Assembly (NCBI RefSeq): GCF_001625695.1
Contig: NZ_AUXY01000013.1
Span: 85,386-149,385, forward strand
DNA length: 64,000 nt
Reading direction: 5' to 3'
Origin: Pseudoalteromonas luteoviolacea H33-S
GTDB lineage: Bacteria; Pseudomonadota; Gammaproteobacteria; Enterobacterales; Alteromonadaceae
Under the pieces are notes generated by a model. It was not told the DNA's origin. It did not search any database and saw only the letters and a list, made by a program, of their open reading frames with translations. The translations under genes and the position numbers were made by a program. Every line of letters starts with the position of its first letter. The stretch's first letter is position 1. Below, piece by piece: positions 56,112 to 64,000 of this stretch.

Positions 56112-57533
56112 ATGGACAATAAAATTAAAATCAAGAATATCCCTGTCGAGATTCAAAAGCCGGAAAACCTTCAGCCGGATAGATTTAACCCGCGTAATCG
56201 TATTTATGTGCGCGCGGTGAAAGGCATGCATCAATTACTGCGTCAGCGTATCGGCTTTTTGGGTATGCTTGCCTTTATGCTTTTACCCTGGCTCAATTTT
56301 AATGGCCAACAAGCCGTACTGTTTGATTTGTTTGAACAGAAGTTCAATATTTTTGGCCTGACTTTGTGGCCACAAGATTTGACGATTCTGGCATTTATTT
56401 TAATGATTGCGGCGTTTGCCCTTTTTTTAGTAACTACATTTTATGGTCGTGTTTGGTGTGGCTATACATGTCCACAAACCGTCTGGACATTTATTTTTAT
56501 CTGGTTCGAAGAAAAATGTGAGGGCTCTGCAAATCAGCGAAAAAAGCTCGACCAACGCCCTATGGACTTAGATAAGTTTCTTCGAAAAGGCGCAAAGCAT
56601 GCTAGTTGGCTCGCCTTTTCGTTTTATACGGCGGTCACGTTTGTTGGTTACTTCACACCAATAAGAACACTGTTACCTGATCTGATGATGTTTTCAGCAA
56701 GCGGCTATGCCACTGTCAGTGTTGTGGTATTTGCGGTGTGTACATATGGTAATGCGGGTTGGATGCGGGAAATCATGTGCTTGCATATTTGCCCTTATTC
56801 GCGGTTCCAATCTGCCATGTTTGATAAAGACACTTTTACCGTAAGCTATGATAACAAACGCGGTGAAGGCAGGGGACCGCGAGGCCGTAAACAAGACCCG
56901 AAAGAACTAGGCTTAGGCGATTGTATTGACTGCAAATTATGTGTCCAAGTTTGCCCAACAGGGATAGATATACGCAATGGGTTACAATATGAGTGCATAA
57001 ACTGTGGGGCTTGCATTGATGCATGTGATGGTGTGATGGATAAAATGCACTATGCGCGAGGTTTAATTTCATATACTACTGAGCGTAATTTAGAACATGC
57101 AAAACGAGTAACTCAACCAGTGCGCCCTAAGTTGATTGGCTACGTACTTATTTTATTGATTTTAAGCGGCGCTTTGCTTGTTAATATCGCGATGCGAAAA
57201 ACATTTGAGTTGGATATTATCCGCGATAGAAACCAATTATATCGAGTTAATTATGATGGCATGGTTGAGAATACCTATACCCTCAAATTGATAAACAAAG
57301 CGCAGACAATGCAAACTTTTAATATTGCGGTGAGTGGCCTCGAGCATTTTGAACTTTTGGGTAAGCAATCTGCGACAGTTTCAGCTGGTTCTACATTAGA
57401 TATCCCCGTTTCTGTGGTGATGGATCCATATGACCTAACAAAACCCGTGACTGAGTTTCATTTTGTACTATCGAGTGACTCAGCACCTGAGTCTCAAATT
57501 TCCCAGCCAACAAACTTCTTCAAAGGACGTTGA
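56112..57533 (+). CDS. ccoG: Cytochrome cbb3 oxidase accessory protein CcoG (RdxA/FixG)
   Basis: A membrane Fe-S protein that reduces copper for assembly of cbb3 oxidase. The 473-residue product has about five helices, an N-terminal CGYTCPQTVW motif, and two 4Fe-4S clusters in GDCIDCKLCVQVCPTGID and CINCGACIDAC. A last helix at about 340-358 precedes a C-terminal Ig-like domain (NTYTLKLINKAQTMQTF). The cbb3 structural genes are not in this window. AAGGAG lies 7 bases upstream of the ATG. Confidence 0.95.
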   Translation: MDNKIKIKNIPVEIQKPENLQPDRFNPRNRIYVRAVKGMHQLLRQRIGFLGMLAFMLLPWLNFNGQQAVLFDLFEQKFNIFGLTLWPQDLTILAFILMIAAFALFLVTTFYGRVWCGYTCPQTVWTFIFIWFEEKCEGSANQRKKLDQRPMDLDKFLRKGAKHASWLAFSFYTAVTFVGYFTPIRTLLPDLMMFSASGYATVSVVVFAVCTYGNAGWMREIMCLHICPYSRFQSAMFDKDTFTVSYDNKRGEGRGPRGRKQDPKELGLGDCIDCKLCVQVCPTGIDIRNGLQYECINCGACIDACDGVMDKMHYARGLISYTTERNLEHAKRVTQPVRPKLIGYVLILLILSGALLVNIAMRKTFELDIIRDRNQLYRVNYDGMVENTYTLKLINKAQTMQTFNIAVSGLEHFELLGKQSATVSAGSTLDIPVSVVMDPYDLTKPVTEFHFVLSSDSAPESQISQPTNFFKGR

Positions 57534-57542
57534 GCGCTTATT

Positions 57543-57573
57543 TTGGGGGATATACATTAAGTATGTTCCCCAA
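57543..57573 (+). terminator. Probable terminator after ccoG
   Basis: An imperfect hairpin, TTGGGGGATATAC / GTATGTTCCCCAA, with two mismatches and a short loop, starting 10 bases after the ccoG stop. A weak T-rich tail follows further on. Confidence 0.4.
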
Positions 57574-57685
57574 GCGATAATATATTTTTGCTTCAAAACA
57601 TACTTGGCTTTATCCTATTGTGCTGTGGTCTAAAGGCTTTATGTGCCAATACCAACACTTTTCACACGATTAATGGACAGCAGCA

Positions 57686-58660
57686 ATGAGCGACTTTAGC
57701 TATCAAAACCTCACACCAGATCTGATTCTCGATGCAATCGAAAGTATTGGGGTTTACCCAGAATCTGGGCTTCTTCCTCTTAACAGCTATGAAAACCGCG
57801 TATATCAGTTTCGCAGTGATGATGCCAAGCGCTATGTTGTAAAGTTTTATCGTCCTCACCGTTGGAGTGATGAACAGATTAAGGAAGAGCATGCATTCTC
57901 ATTTGAACTTGCTGAGTCTGAAGTACCCGTTGTGTGTCCTATCAAACAAGATAATACCAGTTTATTTGAACATCATGGGTACCGCTTTGCGTTATTCCCA
58001 AGTGTGGGCGGAAGGCAGTTTGAGATGGATAATCTAGATCAACTTGAAGTCTTGGGGCGTTATATAGGCCGGCTTCACAGTGTGTCTAAAAAGTATGATT
58101 TTAAACATCGTCCCAGCGTCGATACTGACAGTTTTTTAAGACAAGCAAGCCAAGATATTTTGGCTTGCGAGTGTTTACCCCAAACCCTACATTTGGCTTT
58201 TTCTACTGTTTTAGAGCAAGTTGTTAAAAAAACGGAAGAAAAATTCACAGTTAATGATACGATCAGATTGCATGGAGATTGCCATGCTGGCAATATTCTG
58301 TGGTCTCAAGAACAATTAATGATTGTAGACTTAGATGATTGTCGCCAGGGACCTGCTATCCAAGATCTATGGATGATGTTAAATGGCGACCGTCAAAACC
58401 AAGCATTGCAATTAGACACTTTACTCGGTGGTTATGAGGAGTTTAGTGACTTAGACATGACTCAATTACAACTAATTGAACCGCTGCGGGCAATGCGTAT
58501 GATCCACTATATGGGGTGGTTGGCAAAACGTTGGCAAGATCCTGCATTTCCAAGGAACTTTTCTTGGTTTTCGACAGACAAATATTGGGAACAGCAGATC
58601 TTGGCATTAAAAGAACAATTGGCTGCGCTTGATGAGCCAGCTCTAACAATTTATCCATAA
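57686..58660 (+). CDS. srkA: Stress response kinase A (SrkA/YihE/RdoA)
   Basis: A 324-residue aminoglycoside phosphotransferase-fold kinase that counters stress-induced death pathways. The catalytic region reads IRLHGDCHAGNILW and then IVDLDDCRQGPAIQDLW (metal-binding Asp). It starts with LTPDLILDAIESIGVYPESGLLPLNSYENRVYQ, a strong YihE signature. It is 19 bases upstream of dsbA, the same srkA-dsbA pair as in E. coli. Confidence 0.95.
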   Translation: MSDFSYQNLTPDLILDAIESIGVYPESGLLPLNSYENRVYQFRSDDAKRYVVKFYRPHRWSDEQIKEEHAFSFELAESEVPVVCPIKQDNTSLFEHHGYRFALFPSVGGRQFEMDNLDQLEVLGRYIGRLHSVSKKYDFKHRPSVDTDSFLRQASQDILACECLPQTLHLAFSTVLEQVVKKTEEKFTVNDTIRLHGDCHAGNILWSQEQLMIVDLDDCRQGPAIQDLWMMLNGDRQNQALQLDTLLGGYEEFSDLDMTQLQLIEPLRAMRMIHYMGWLAKRWQDPAFPRNFSWFSTDKYWEQQILALKEQLAALDEPALTIYP

Positions 58661-58679
58661 AATTTAAGAGAGAAAGTAC

Positions 58680-59303
58680 ATGTTGAAATCGATTAAAGTG
58701 GCTTTGCTGGCGCTATGTATGCCAATTGCTGCAATGGCTGCTGAGTTTAAAGAAAGTGTGCATTACGAAACACTATCATTACAGAAAAGTAAAACGCCAC
58801 GAGTTGTGGAATTCTTTTCATTTTATTGCCCTCATTGCTATAAGTTTGAAGGCCCCGCAAGAGCGTTGCATGCCAGCCTGCCAATAACTGTTCCTTTTGA
58901 AAAGATCCACGTTAATTTTATGGGGGGGATACCTCCAGAAGCACAGCAATACCTAAGTTATGGTTACATCGTGGCCAAGCAATTTGGTGTTGATTCGCAA
59001 GTGGTTGATCAAATTTTCAAGACCATCCATGAACAAAACGGCCGTTTTGCTAGCATGAAAGACGTGCAGAAGTTACTAGAAGCGCACGGTGTATCAGCTG
59101 AAAAGTTTGAATCTACATTGGCGAGTATGCCTGTTATTGCAGCTGAAAAGGCAATGCAGGACGATCAAAAACGATTTAGTGAAGCTGGTGCACTTAAAGG
59201 TGTACCTACATTTATCGTCAACGATAAATACCGTGTAATTACAAATTCTTTGAGAAGCCAAGCTGAATTCAACGAATTAGTTAAACACTTATTAGAAAAA
59301 TAA
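58680..59303 (+). CDS. dsbA: Periplasmic thiol:disulfide oxidoreductase DsbA (first copy)
   Basis: Introduces disulfide bonds into exported proteins. The 207-residue precursor has signal peptide MLKSIKVALLALCMPIAAMA, active site FSFYCPHCYKF (CPHC exactly as E. coli DsbA), and the cis-proline loop KGVPTFIV. It is downstream of srkA and 15 bases upstream of a second DsbA-like gene. Disulfide formation is needed for many type II secretion substrates. Confidence 0.96.
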   Translation: MLKSIKVALLALCMPIAAMAAEFKESVHYETLSLQKSKTPRVVEFFSFYCPHCYKFEGPARALHASLPITVPFEKIHVNFMGGIPPEAQQYLSYGYIVAKQFGVDSQVVDQIFKTIHEQNGRFASMKDVQKLLEAHGVSAEKFESTLASMPVIAAEKAMQDDQKRFSEAGALKGVPTFIVNDKYRVITNSLRSQAEFNELVKHLLEK

Positions 59304-59318
59304 TGGTTGGAGAATAAT

Positions 59319-59951
59319 ATGTTGAAATCGATAAAAGCTGCGTTGTTAGCGTTGATGTTACCTTTGGCTGCAAATGCTGCCACATTCGAAGAAGGTAAAC
59401 ACTATGAAGTGATTGCAGAGCGCGGAACAAAAAAGCCTGAAGTGACAGAGTACTTTTCATTTTATTGCCCAGCATGTAATAACTTTGAGGGGTTAATTGA
59501 AGAGTTTAAGCCAAAATTAGACGACGGGGTTAAATTTAAAAAGAGCCATGTTGATTTTATTGGTAGTCGCGACCCTGAACATCAAAAAATGATTGCTACA
59601 GCTCTGGCAACCGCTGAGGTTTTACCGCAGAAGAAGCAAATTGTGTCTGCGATGTTCAACCACATACACACAAAACGCGGTAGTTTCAATGAGCTTGCAG
59701 ATATCAAAGACGTATTTGTTGCACAAGGCGTTGATAGTGCCAAGTTTGACAAAATGTACAAGAGTTTCTCTGTGCGTACTAAAGCTTCGAAAATGGCAAG
59801 ACAGCAAAAACAGCTGCAAGATAAAGGCGCTTTATCAAGTGTGCCGACATTTATTGTCAGTGGTAAATATAAGTTAGTACTTGGCAGAGATTCAGGTATC
59901 ACCAGCCCTGATGATATTGCGAAATTGATTAACTATTTAGCTAGCAAGTAA
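59319..59951 (+). CDS. Second DsbA-family thiol:disulfide interchange protein
   Basis: A 210-residue paralogue of the gene just upstream, with nearly the same signal peptide (MLKSIKAALLALMLPLAANA). The active site is FSFYCPACNNF (CPAC instead of CPHC), and the cis-proline loop is SSVPTFIV. The middle helical domain differs clearly, suggesting an old duplication with changed redox potential or substrate. ATG at 59319 is preceded by TTGGAG; the in-frame TTG at 59307 is the ribosome-binding stretch itself. A strong terminator follows. Confidence 0.92.
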   Translation: MLKSIKAALLALMLPLAANAATFEEGKHYEVIAERGTKKPEVTEYFSFYCPACNNFEGLIEEFKPKLDDGVKFKKSHVDFIGSRDPEHQKMIATALATAEVLPQKKQIVSAMFNHIHTKRGSFNELADIKDVFVAQGVDSAKFDKMYKSFSVRTKASKMARQQKQLQDKGALSSVPTFIVSGKYKLVLGRDSGITSPDDIAKLINYLASK

Positions 59952-59966
59952 GCTCGTAAGATAAAT

Positions 59967-59994
59967 AAAAAACCCCGCAATTGCGGGGTTTTTT
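59967..59994. terminator. Bidirectional intrinsic terminator between the dsbA pair and trmA
   Basis: Perfect 14-bp inverted repeat AAAAAACCCCGCAA / TTGCGGGGTTTTTT, with U-runs in both directions, between convergent genes. Three or four central bases must form the loop. Confidence 0.93.
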
Positions 59995-60012
59995 ATTTAT
60001 GGGTTAGCAGTA

Positions 60013-61110
60013 TTATTTACGCGTTAAAAATACACCCGATTCAACATGATGTGTATATGGAAACTGATCAAATATCGCAATACGCTCGATTTTGTGAGTT
60101 TCACTCAAAATATCAAGGTCACGTTCTAATGTGTCTGGGTTACAAGAAATATAAATAATATTGTCATAGTTACTGACTAATCGGCAGGTCAGCTCATCCA
60201 TACCTGCACGAGGCGGGTCAACTAGTATTGTTTGGCAATTGTAAGACTGTAGATCAATGCCATTGAGACGAGAGAAGCTGCGTTTTCCTTTAATTGCATC
60301 CGTAAACTCTTCACTCGACATACGGATAATATCTAAATTGGTGACCTTATTGGCTGCAATATTATATTGCGCTGAATGTACAGACGATTTTGAAATCTCA
60401 GTAGCTAGAACACGATCAAAATGCTCTGCGAGTGCGATAGAGAAGTTACCATTACCACAATAGAGCTCAAGCAAGTCATTAGAGAGTGGGCGCGCAATAG
60501 ACTTAGCCCATGACAGCATTTTTTCATTCACTTTTGCATTAGGTTGAGTAAAGCTGTTTTCGACTTGCTGATAAGTATATTCGGTATCGTCCACAGTCAG
60601 TTTTTCTGTGACGAAATCATCACCAAAGACAACTTTTTGTTTTCTTGCTCTACCGATAAAGTCAATTTTATAAGTTTTCTGGAGCTCTGATCTTAGTGCA
60701 GTCATCGCTTCTTGCCAGCTATCATCAAGCTGCTTGTGATAAAGCAAACTTACTAAAATTTCACCGCTTAGCGTTGATAGGTAGTCAATTTGAAATAACT
60801 TTCGTCTTAAAATTTCATTGTGACGAAGCTTTTCCATCATCACCTGCATCAGTTCATTGACTAAAGGTGCGCCTGGGTCAAAATGGTCGACACGTATTTT
60901 TTCTTTACTTTGTTGGTCAAACATAATGTGATACAAATCTTCGCCATCGTGCCAAACACGGAACTCGCAGCGTTGTCTGTAATGACTGGTTTCAGAGTCA
61001 TAAACTTCTAATTCAGGGGCATTAAAGCGGGCGAATTGCGCACTAATACGCTGTTGTTTTTCTGCAAGCTGCTGTTCGTATTGCGAAGCATCGATTTTGA
61101 TCACGGCCAT
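60013..61110 (-). CDS. trmA: tRNA (uracil-5-)-methyltransferase TrmA
   Basis: Makes m5U54 (ribothymidine) in the T loop of tRNAs. The 365-residue product lacks the TRAM domain, as TrmA does. It has [14 protein letters not shown] (SAM binding), [12 protein letters not shown], the nucleophilic cysteine in [15 protein letters not shown], and the C-terminal [23 protein letters not shown] ending. In E. coli trmA is also a near neighbour of murI and an rRNA operon. Confidence 0.97.
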   Translation of the reverse strand: MAVIKIDASQYEQQLAEKQQRISAQFARFNAPELEVYDSETSHYRQRCEFRVWHDGEDLYHIMFDQQSKEKIRVDHFDPGAPLVNELMQVMMEKLRHNEILRRKLFQIDYLSTLSGEILVSLLYHKQLDDSWQEAMTALRSELQKTYKIDFIGRARKQKVVFGDDFVTEKLTVDDTEYTYQQVENSFTQPNAKVNEKMLSWAKSIARPLSNDLLELYCGNGNFSIALAEHFDRVLATEISKSSVHSAQYNIAANKVTNLDIIRMSSEEFTDAIKGKRSFSRLNGIDLQSYNCQTILVDPPRAGMDELTCRLVSNYDNIIYISCNPDTLERDLDILSETHKIERIAIFDQFPYTHHVESGVFLTRK

Positions 61111-61271
61111 GCTGAGGCTACCTTTGTATATTGCAAGGAGGCGCTATTTTAGGGGGCGAGGAACATTTGTCCAGTGCTTAGGGCTAAAATTGCAGTTTTA
61201 TTGTACAAATTACCTTTAGCTTTGTCACATATGGTCGATAATTAACTGATAGGGTATAGCGGAGAGCAATC

Positions 61272-62375
61272 ATGAAGATCGGACAGTTGAATCAGCTGTT
61301 AAACCCAGCAATGCAGCATAATGCAGCAAAAGCAAAGCCAAATATTCCTAATATCTCAATAAATTCTGATGTCTATCAGGGGAATAAGTCTCAGGTTGCT
61401 GCGAAAGTACTCGATGATAAGTTGGCTCAGGCACTGGGCATTGAAAAAAAAGAAGAGACCGACAAGCCTTTTTTTGATTACGAAGAGATTGTTAAGAATG
61501 TGCTTGGCTTTGTGCAGGGAGCTATCAACAAAGCAAAAGCGGATGGTCAGGATGACGACACCTTAAAAAGCATGCTAGAACAAGCCCGTAAAGGGGTGCA
61601 AACGGGTATTGATGAAGCTACAGGTGAGCTAAAAGATTCGGGGTTATTTGATGATGAAATCTCTGAGGGGATAAAAAAGTCCAAAGAAGGGATCTTTAAT
61701 GGCTTAGATGAGTTTGAAAAGGAGCTGTTTAACCCAACTCCTCAGCATTTGTCTGTCAGTGCAGCGCAATTTGCCAGTCTATCGAATAAAGCTGAGTATG
61801 CTTTTACGACAGCGGAAGGTGACGAAGTCGTTATTTCGTTCAGTGATGCATACAGTCAGTCACGTGGTGCCAGTTACGAGCGTAATGGTGATAGTGTCGG
61901 TTTTGCTTATGGCGAGAGTTCTTCTCAAGAAGTGAGTTTTTCTATCAGTGTGAATGGTGAACTTAATGAGGAGGAACAAGAAGCCATAAATGCAATGATG
62001 GAAGATATTCGTGATGTGAGTGACTCATTTTTTGCTGGTGAATACGATGATGCCTTTGAACTGGCGAAAGGCCTGAGTCTAGATAGTGAGCAAATTACTA
62101 ACTTTACGATGGACTTAAGGCAAAGTAAAACGTCCGCAGCGATTGCACAATATCAACAAAGCAACCCGATGAAGGAATTAGAACAAGCATTTGCACCATT
62201 AGACAAGCGACTGGAAGGGTTGAATAGTGACGCGGAGTCTCTGGGCCTACAAGCACAGTTACCTGATATCATGGCGTGGATGAATGAAGGTCAGCAAAGG
62301 CTTAATCAATTCTTAGACTACGCGCAAAGTTACTTTAGTGCTTTGAATAGCAAAGATGATGCACAAAATAGCTAA
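61272..62375 (+). CDS. DUF5610-like protein of unknown function
   Basis: A 367-residue soluble, acidic protein. Residues about 35-150 (VYQGNKSQVAAKVLDDKLAQALGI ... EEIVKNVLGFVQGAINKAKADGQDD ... KKSKEGIFNGLDEFEKEL) resemble the DUF5610 helical domain. The second half has a beta-rich region (SFSDAYSQSRGASYERNGDSVGFAYGESS) and a helical end rich in Gln. No signal peptide is seen. Similar proteins occur in Pseudoalteromonas, Shewanella and Vibrio relatives. Function unknown. Confidence 0.65.
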   Translation: MKIGQLNQLLNPAMQHNAAKAKPNIPNISINSDVYQGNKSQVAAKVLDDKLAQALGIEKKEETDKPFFDYEEIVKNVLGFVQGAINKAKADGQDDDTLKSMLEQARKGVQTGIDEATGELKDSGLFDDEISEGIKKSKEGIFNGLDEFEKELFNPTPQHLSVSAAQFASLSNKAEYAFTTAEGDEVVISFSDAYSQSRGASYERNGDSVGFAYGESSSQEVSFSISVNGELNEEEQEAINAMMEDIRDVSDSFFAGEYDDAFELAKGLSLDSEQITNFTMDLRQSKTSAAIAQYQQSNPMKELEQAFAPLDKRLEGLNSDAESLGLQAQLPDIMAWMNEGQQRLNQFLDYAQSYFSALNSKDDAQNS

Positions 62376-62447
62376 GTCGCTTTAGTGTTGTTTATTTTCG
62401 CTCTATAGCATGGCAAACTTCGAGTCTTGAACGCGGGGGATTGAAGT

Positions 62448-63254
62448 TTGCCACATATTTTAGTTTTTGATTCAGGGATTGGTGGGACAAGTGTTCTATC
62501 ACATCTTAAAAAAAGGATACCGTACGCCCGCTATAGTTACGTGATGGATAATGCATTGCTACCTTATGGCCTGCAATCTCAAGAAACCATAAAATCTAGA
62601 TTAATATCACTATTAGCTTGGCTTGATAATACAAATCAGTCTGTTGATGTGATTGTGATTGCTTGTAATACCGCTTCTACATACGCTTTGGATACTGCGC
62701 GACAATATACGACGACGCCAATTGTTGGAGTAGTACCAGCAATCAAGCCCGCAGCTATTTCGAGCGTAAGAAAACACATCGGTTTGTTAGCGACCCCTGC
62801 AACGTCAAAGAATGCTTATACTGCCAATCTAATTTCAAACTTTGCGAGTGATTGTCAGGTTGATATTTATCACACCACTGAGTTGGTATCGATCGCTGAA
62901 CATTTTCATTGGCATAAATGTATCAAACAAGATCAGTTAAGAAGTGAGTTAGATAGACTCAATATAAATCCAGGTATAGATAAACTCGTATTAGGCTGTA
63001 CACACTTTCCAATTATTAAAAATGCTTTAAAGGCAAAGCTACATACAGATGTTGACTTGATTGATTCGGGTTATGCGATAGCTAAGAGGGTAGAGTATTT
63101 ATTAACTCAGCACGATTGTACGTATAGTGGTAAAAATATGAGTGAGGTAAGAGAAGAGCTGCTGGCGTCAAATCAAAATGATTTGACGCATTGGTATGCG
63201 ACCTGCACAGCAGCTATTAAGCACTGTATGAGTGTAGAATTGCTTAAGCTATAG
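62448..63254 (+). CDS. murI: Glutamate racemase MurI
   Basis: Supplies D-glutamate for peptidoglycan. The 268-residue product starts with the substrate loop LVFDSGIGGTSVL. It has the two catalytic cysteines in VIACNTAST and VLGCTHFP. The start is TTG with GGGGG about 9 bases upstream; no ATG is available near the conserved N-terminus. Its last 11 bases overlap the convergent RRM gene. As in E. coli it lies just before an rRNA promoter, here separated by the RRM gene. Confidence 0.94.
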   Translation: MPHILVFDSGIGGTSVLSHLKKRIPYARYSYVMDNALLPYGLQSQETIKSRLISLLAWLDNTNQSVDVIVIACNTASTYALDTARQYTTTPIVGVVPAIKPAAISSVRKHIGLLATPATSKNAYTANLISNFASDCQVDIYHTTELVSIAEHFHWHKCIKQDQLRSELDRLNINPGIDKLVLGCTHFPIIKNALKAKLHTDVDLIDSGYAIAKRVEYLLTQHDCTYSGKNMSEVREELLASNQNDLTHWYATCTAAIKHCMSVELLKL

Positions 63255-63717
63255 AGTTAGGTTCTGACTCTTCTTGCTTTTGCTTAGCTTCTCTTACTTT
63301 TAAAGTTCGTTGTTGAAACTCCATTTCATTTAGCTCTTTAATTGCCTTATTAGCATCGCCCTCGGGCATTTCTACAAAACCAAACCCTCTTCTCTTTCCT
63401 GTATTTTTATCTTTTAATAACCGTACAGAAAATACTTGGCCTTTTTCTTCAAACAGTTCTCTGACTGCTTGCTCGTTTGCACGATAAGGCAAATTACCAA
63501 CATAAAGTGTTTTTGTAGGTATAGTGTTTGCGTTGTCTGGCTGCGCAATAGTTGTTTTATTAATTGTTATTGCTGCCAGACCACCTATTACAATACCAAG
63601 TGCAAATAGTACCGCGGAATCGATTTGGCTATTTGCTAATAAAAACGTAACCATCACATACCCCAAAATTGCAAGTATAAGAATAGTAACGAGTGTTTTA
63701 CGACCTGAAGAATTCAT
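63244..63717 (-). CDS. Membrane-anchored RRM RNA-binding protein
   Basis: A 157-residue protein with two N-terminal helices (LVTILILAILGYVMVTFLL and AVLFALGIVIGGLAAITI) and a cytoplasmic RNA-recognition motif from about residue 68. RNP2 is LYVGNLPY and RNP1 is RRGFGFVEM, both complete. The C-terminus is charged. RRM proteins in bacteria are usually soluble; a membrane-tethered form occurs in some Vibrio and Pseudoalteromonas. RNA target unknown. Confidence 0.85.
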   Translation of the reverse strand: MNSSGRKTLVTILILAILGYVMVTFLLANSQIDSAVLFALGIVIGGLAAITINKTTIAQPDNANTIPTKTLYVGNLPYRANEQAVRELFEEKGQVFSVRLLKDKNTGKRRGFGFVEMPEGDANKAIKELNEMEFQQRTLKVREAKQKQEESEPNSIA

Positions 63718-63892
63718 AACGATCTACCAATAAACAGTGAATACACATTAATTTAACAAAGAAAGGTTGCTATCTTAACGACTTAATTAAACATCGCAAT
63801 AATAAAATATAGATGTTGTGAAAAATTATGCTTCTTTATTGAACTTAACGTTGCTAAAAGTGTGGTTTTGCTGGGTTTTTGAGCGTTTGTGC
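63718..63892. other. Spacer upstream of the rRNA-type promoter
   Basis: AT-rich intergenic DNA between the divergent RRM gene and the promoter at 63922. It likely contains the RRM gene promoter and Fis-type upstream activation sites, but none can be assigned confidently. Confidence 0.4.
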
Positions 63893-63955
63893 GTTTTTTT
63901 TAAAATTTAATAAAAAAGCCCTTGCGCTAATCTCAAATCTCCCTATAATGCGCAC
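63893..63955 (+). promoter_or_regulatory. rRNA operon P1-type promoter with UP element
   Basis: TTGCGC (63922-63927) and TATAAT (63944-63949) with a 16-bp spacer, a GCGC discriminator and then ACCCACTGACACGGAGCAACA. E. coli rrn P1 promoters have the same 16-bp spacer, TATAATGCGC and ACTGACACGG. An A/T-rich UP-like tract is at 63893-63918. The 16S gene should begin a few hundred bases beyond the window end. Confidence 0.85.
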
Positions 63956-64000
63956 CCACTGACACGGAGCAACACGCACAAAAGCAAGAAGCAAAGTGAA
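63956..64000 (+). other. Start of a probable rRNA leader transcript
   Basis: Sequence after the rrn-type promoter, beginning CTGACACGGAGCAACACGC, similar to E. coli rrn leaders. No boxA or 16S sequence is reached before the window ends. Confidence 0.6.

Overview
The window is a chromosomal segment of a marine gammaproteobacterium, most likely Pseudoalteromonas or a close Alteromonadales relative. The evidence is conserved gene order shared with other gammaproteobacteria (hslR-hslO-pckA / envZ-ompR / greB-tex; bioH-comF-nfuA; srkA-dsbA; trmA-murI followed by an rRNA promoter), a complete type II secretion operon, an aa3 oxidase operon with its assembly factors, and a P. aeruginosa Che2-like chemosensory operon. 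I found no IS element, prophage, CRISPR array or tRNA gene. The genus is an inference; no rRNA body lies inside the window.

Layout. 1-1.8 kb: groES tail and groEL. 1.8-6.3 kb: a membrane-anchored ToxR/CadC-type regulator with a TolB-like sensor half, divergent from an esterase and a serine hydrolase. 6.3-8.2 kb: an AT-rich accessory patch with three small Cys-rich peptide genes and one decayed copy, all sharing a KLKSL...TP.(I/V)AGG leader. 8.5-16.6 kb: cytochrome c oxidase operon coxB-coxA-ctaG-coxC-(antisense twin-TM gene)-surf1-orf-ctaA-ctaB-sco. 16.7-25.4 kb: STAS-cheY-cheA-cheW-mcp-cheR-cheD-cheB; the receptor has three tandem PAS domains in an exact 131-residue period and an EWEEF tail. 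25.4-34 kb: polysaccharide deacetylase, dinF, a small membrane protein, nfuA, an M14-like peptidase, comF, bioH, and a pair containing a SprA-related HExxH protein.

34-43 kb: tex and greB, divergent from ompR-envZ; then two more small leader/Cys-rich peptide genes (one only 57 codons) inserted where pckA would directly follow envZ; pckA with a striking pair of 16-bp operators upstream; hslO and hslR. 43.3-54.7 kb: gspC to gspN, followed closely by a UPF0149-type gene. 55.3-60 kb: two small hypothetical genes, ccoG, srkA and two tandem dsbA paralogues. 60-64 kb: trmA, a DUF5610-like gene, murI, a membrane-anchored RRM protein, and an rrn P1-type promoter pointing out of the window.

The most novel-looking material is the dispersed small-peptide family (five intact members and one pseudogene at two loci). 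It looks like a set of ribosomally made, post-translationally processed peptide precursors whose modification and export enzymes are not in this window. Other leads are the triple-PAS putative oxygen receptor, the paired operators upstream of pckA, the 11-bp-spaced repeats in front of the esterase genes, and the tandem dsbA pair.
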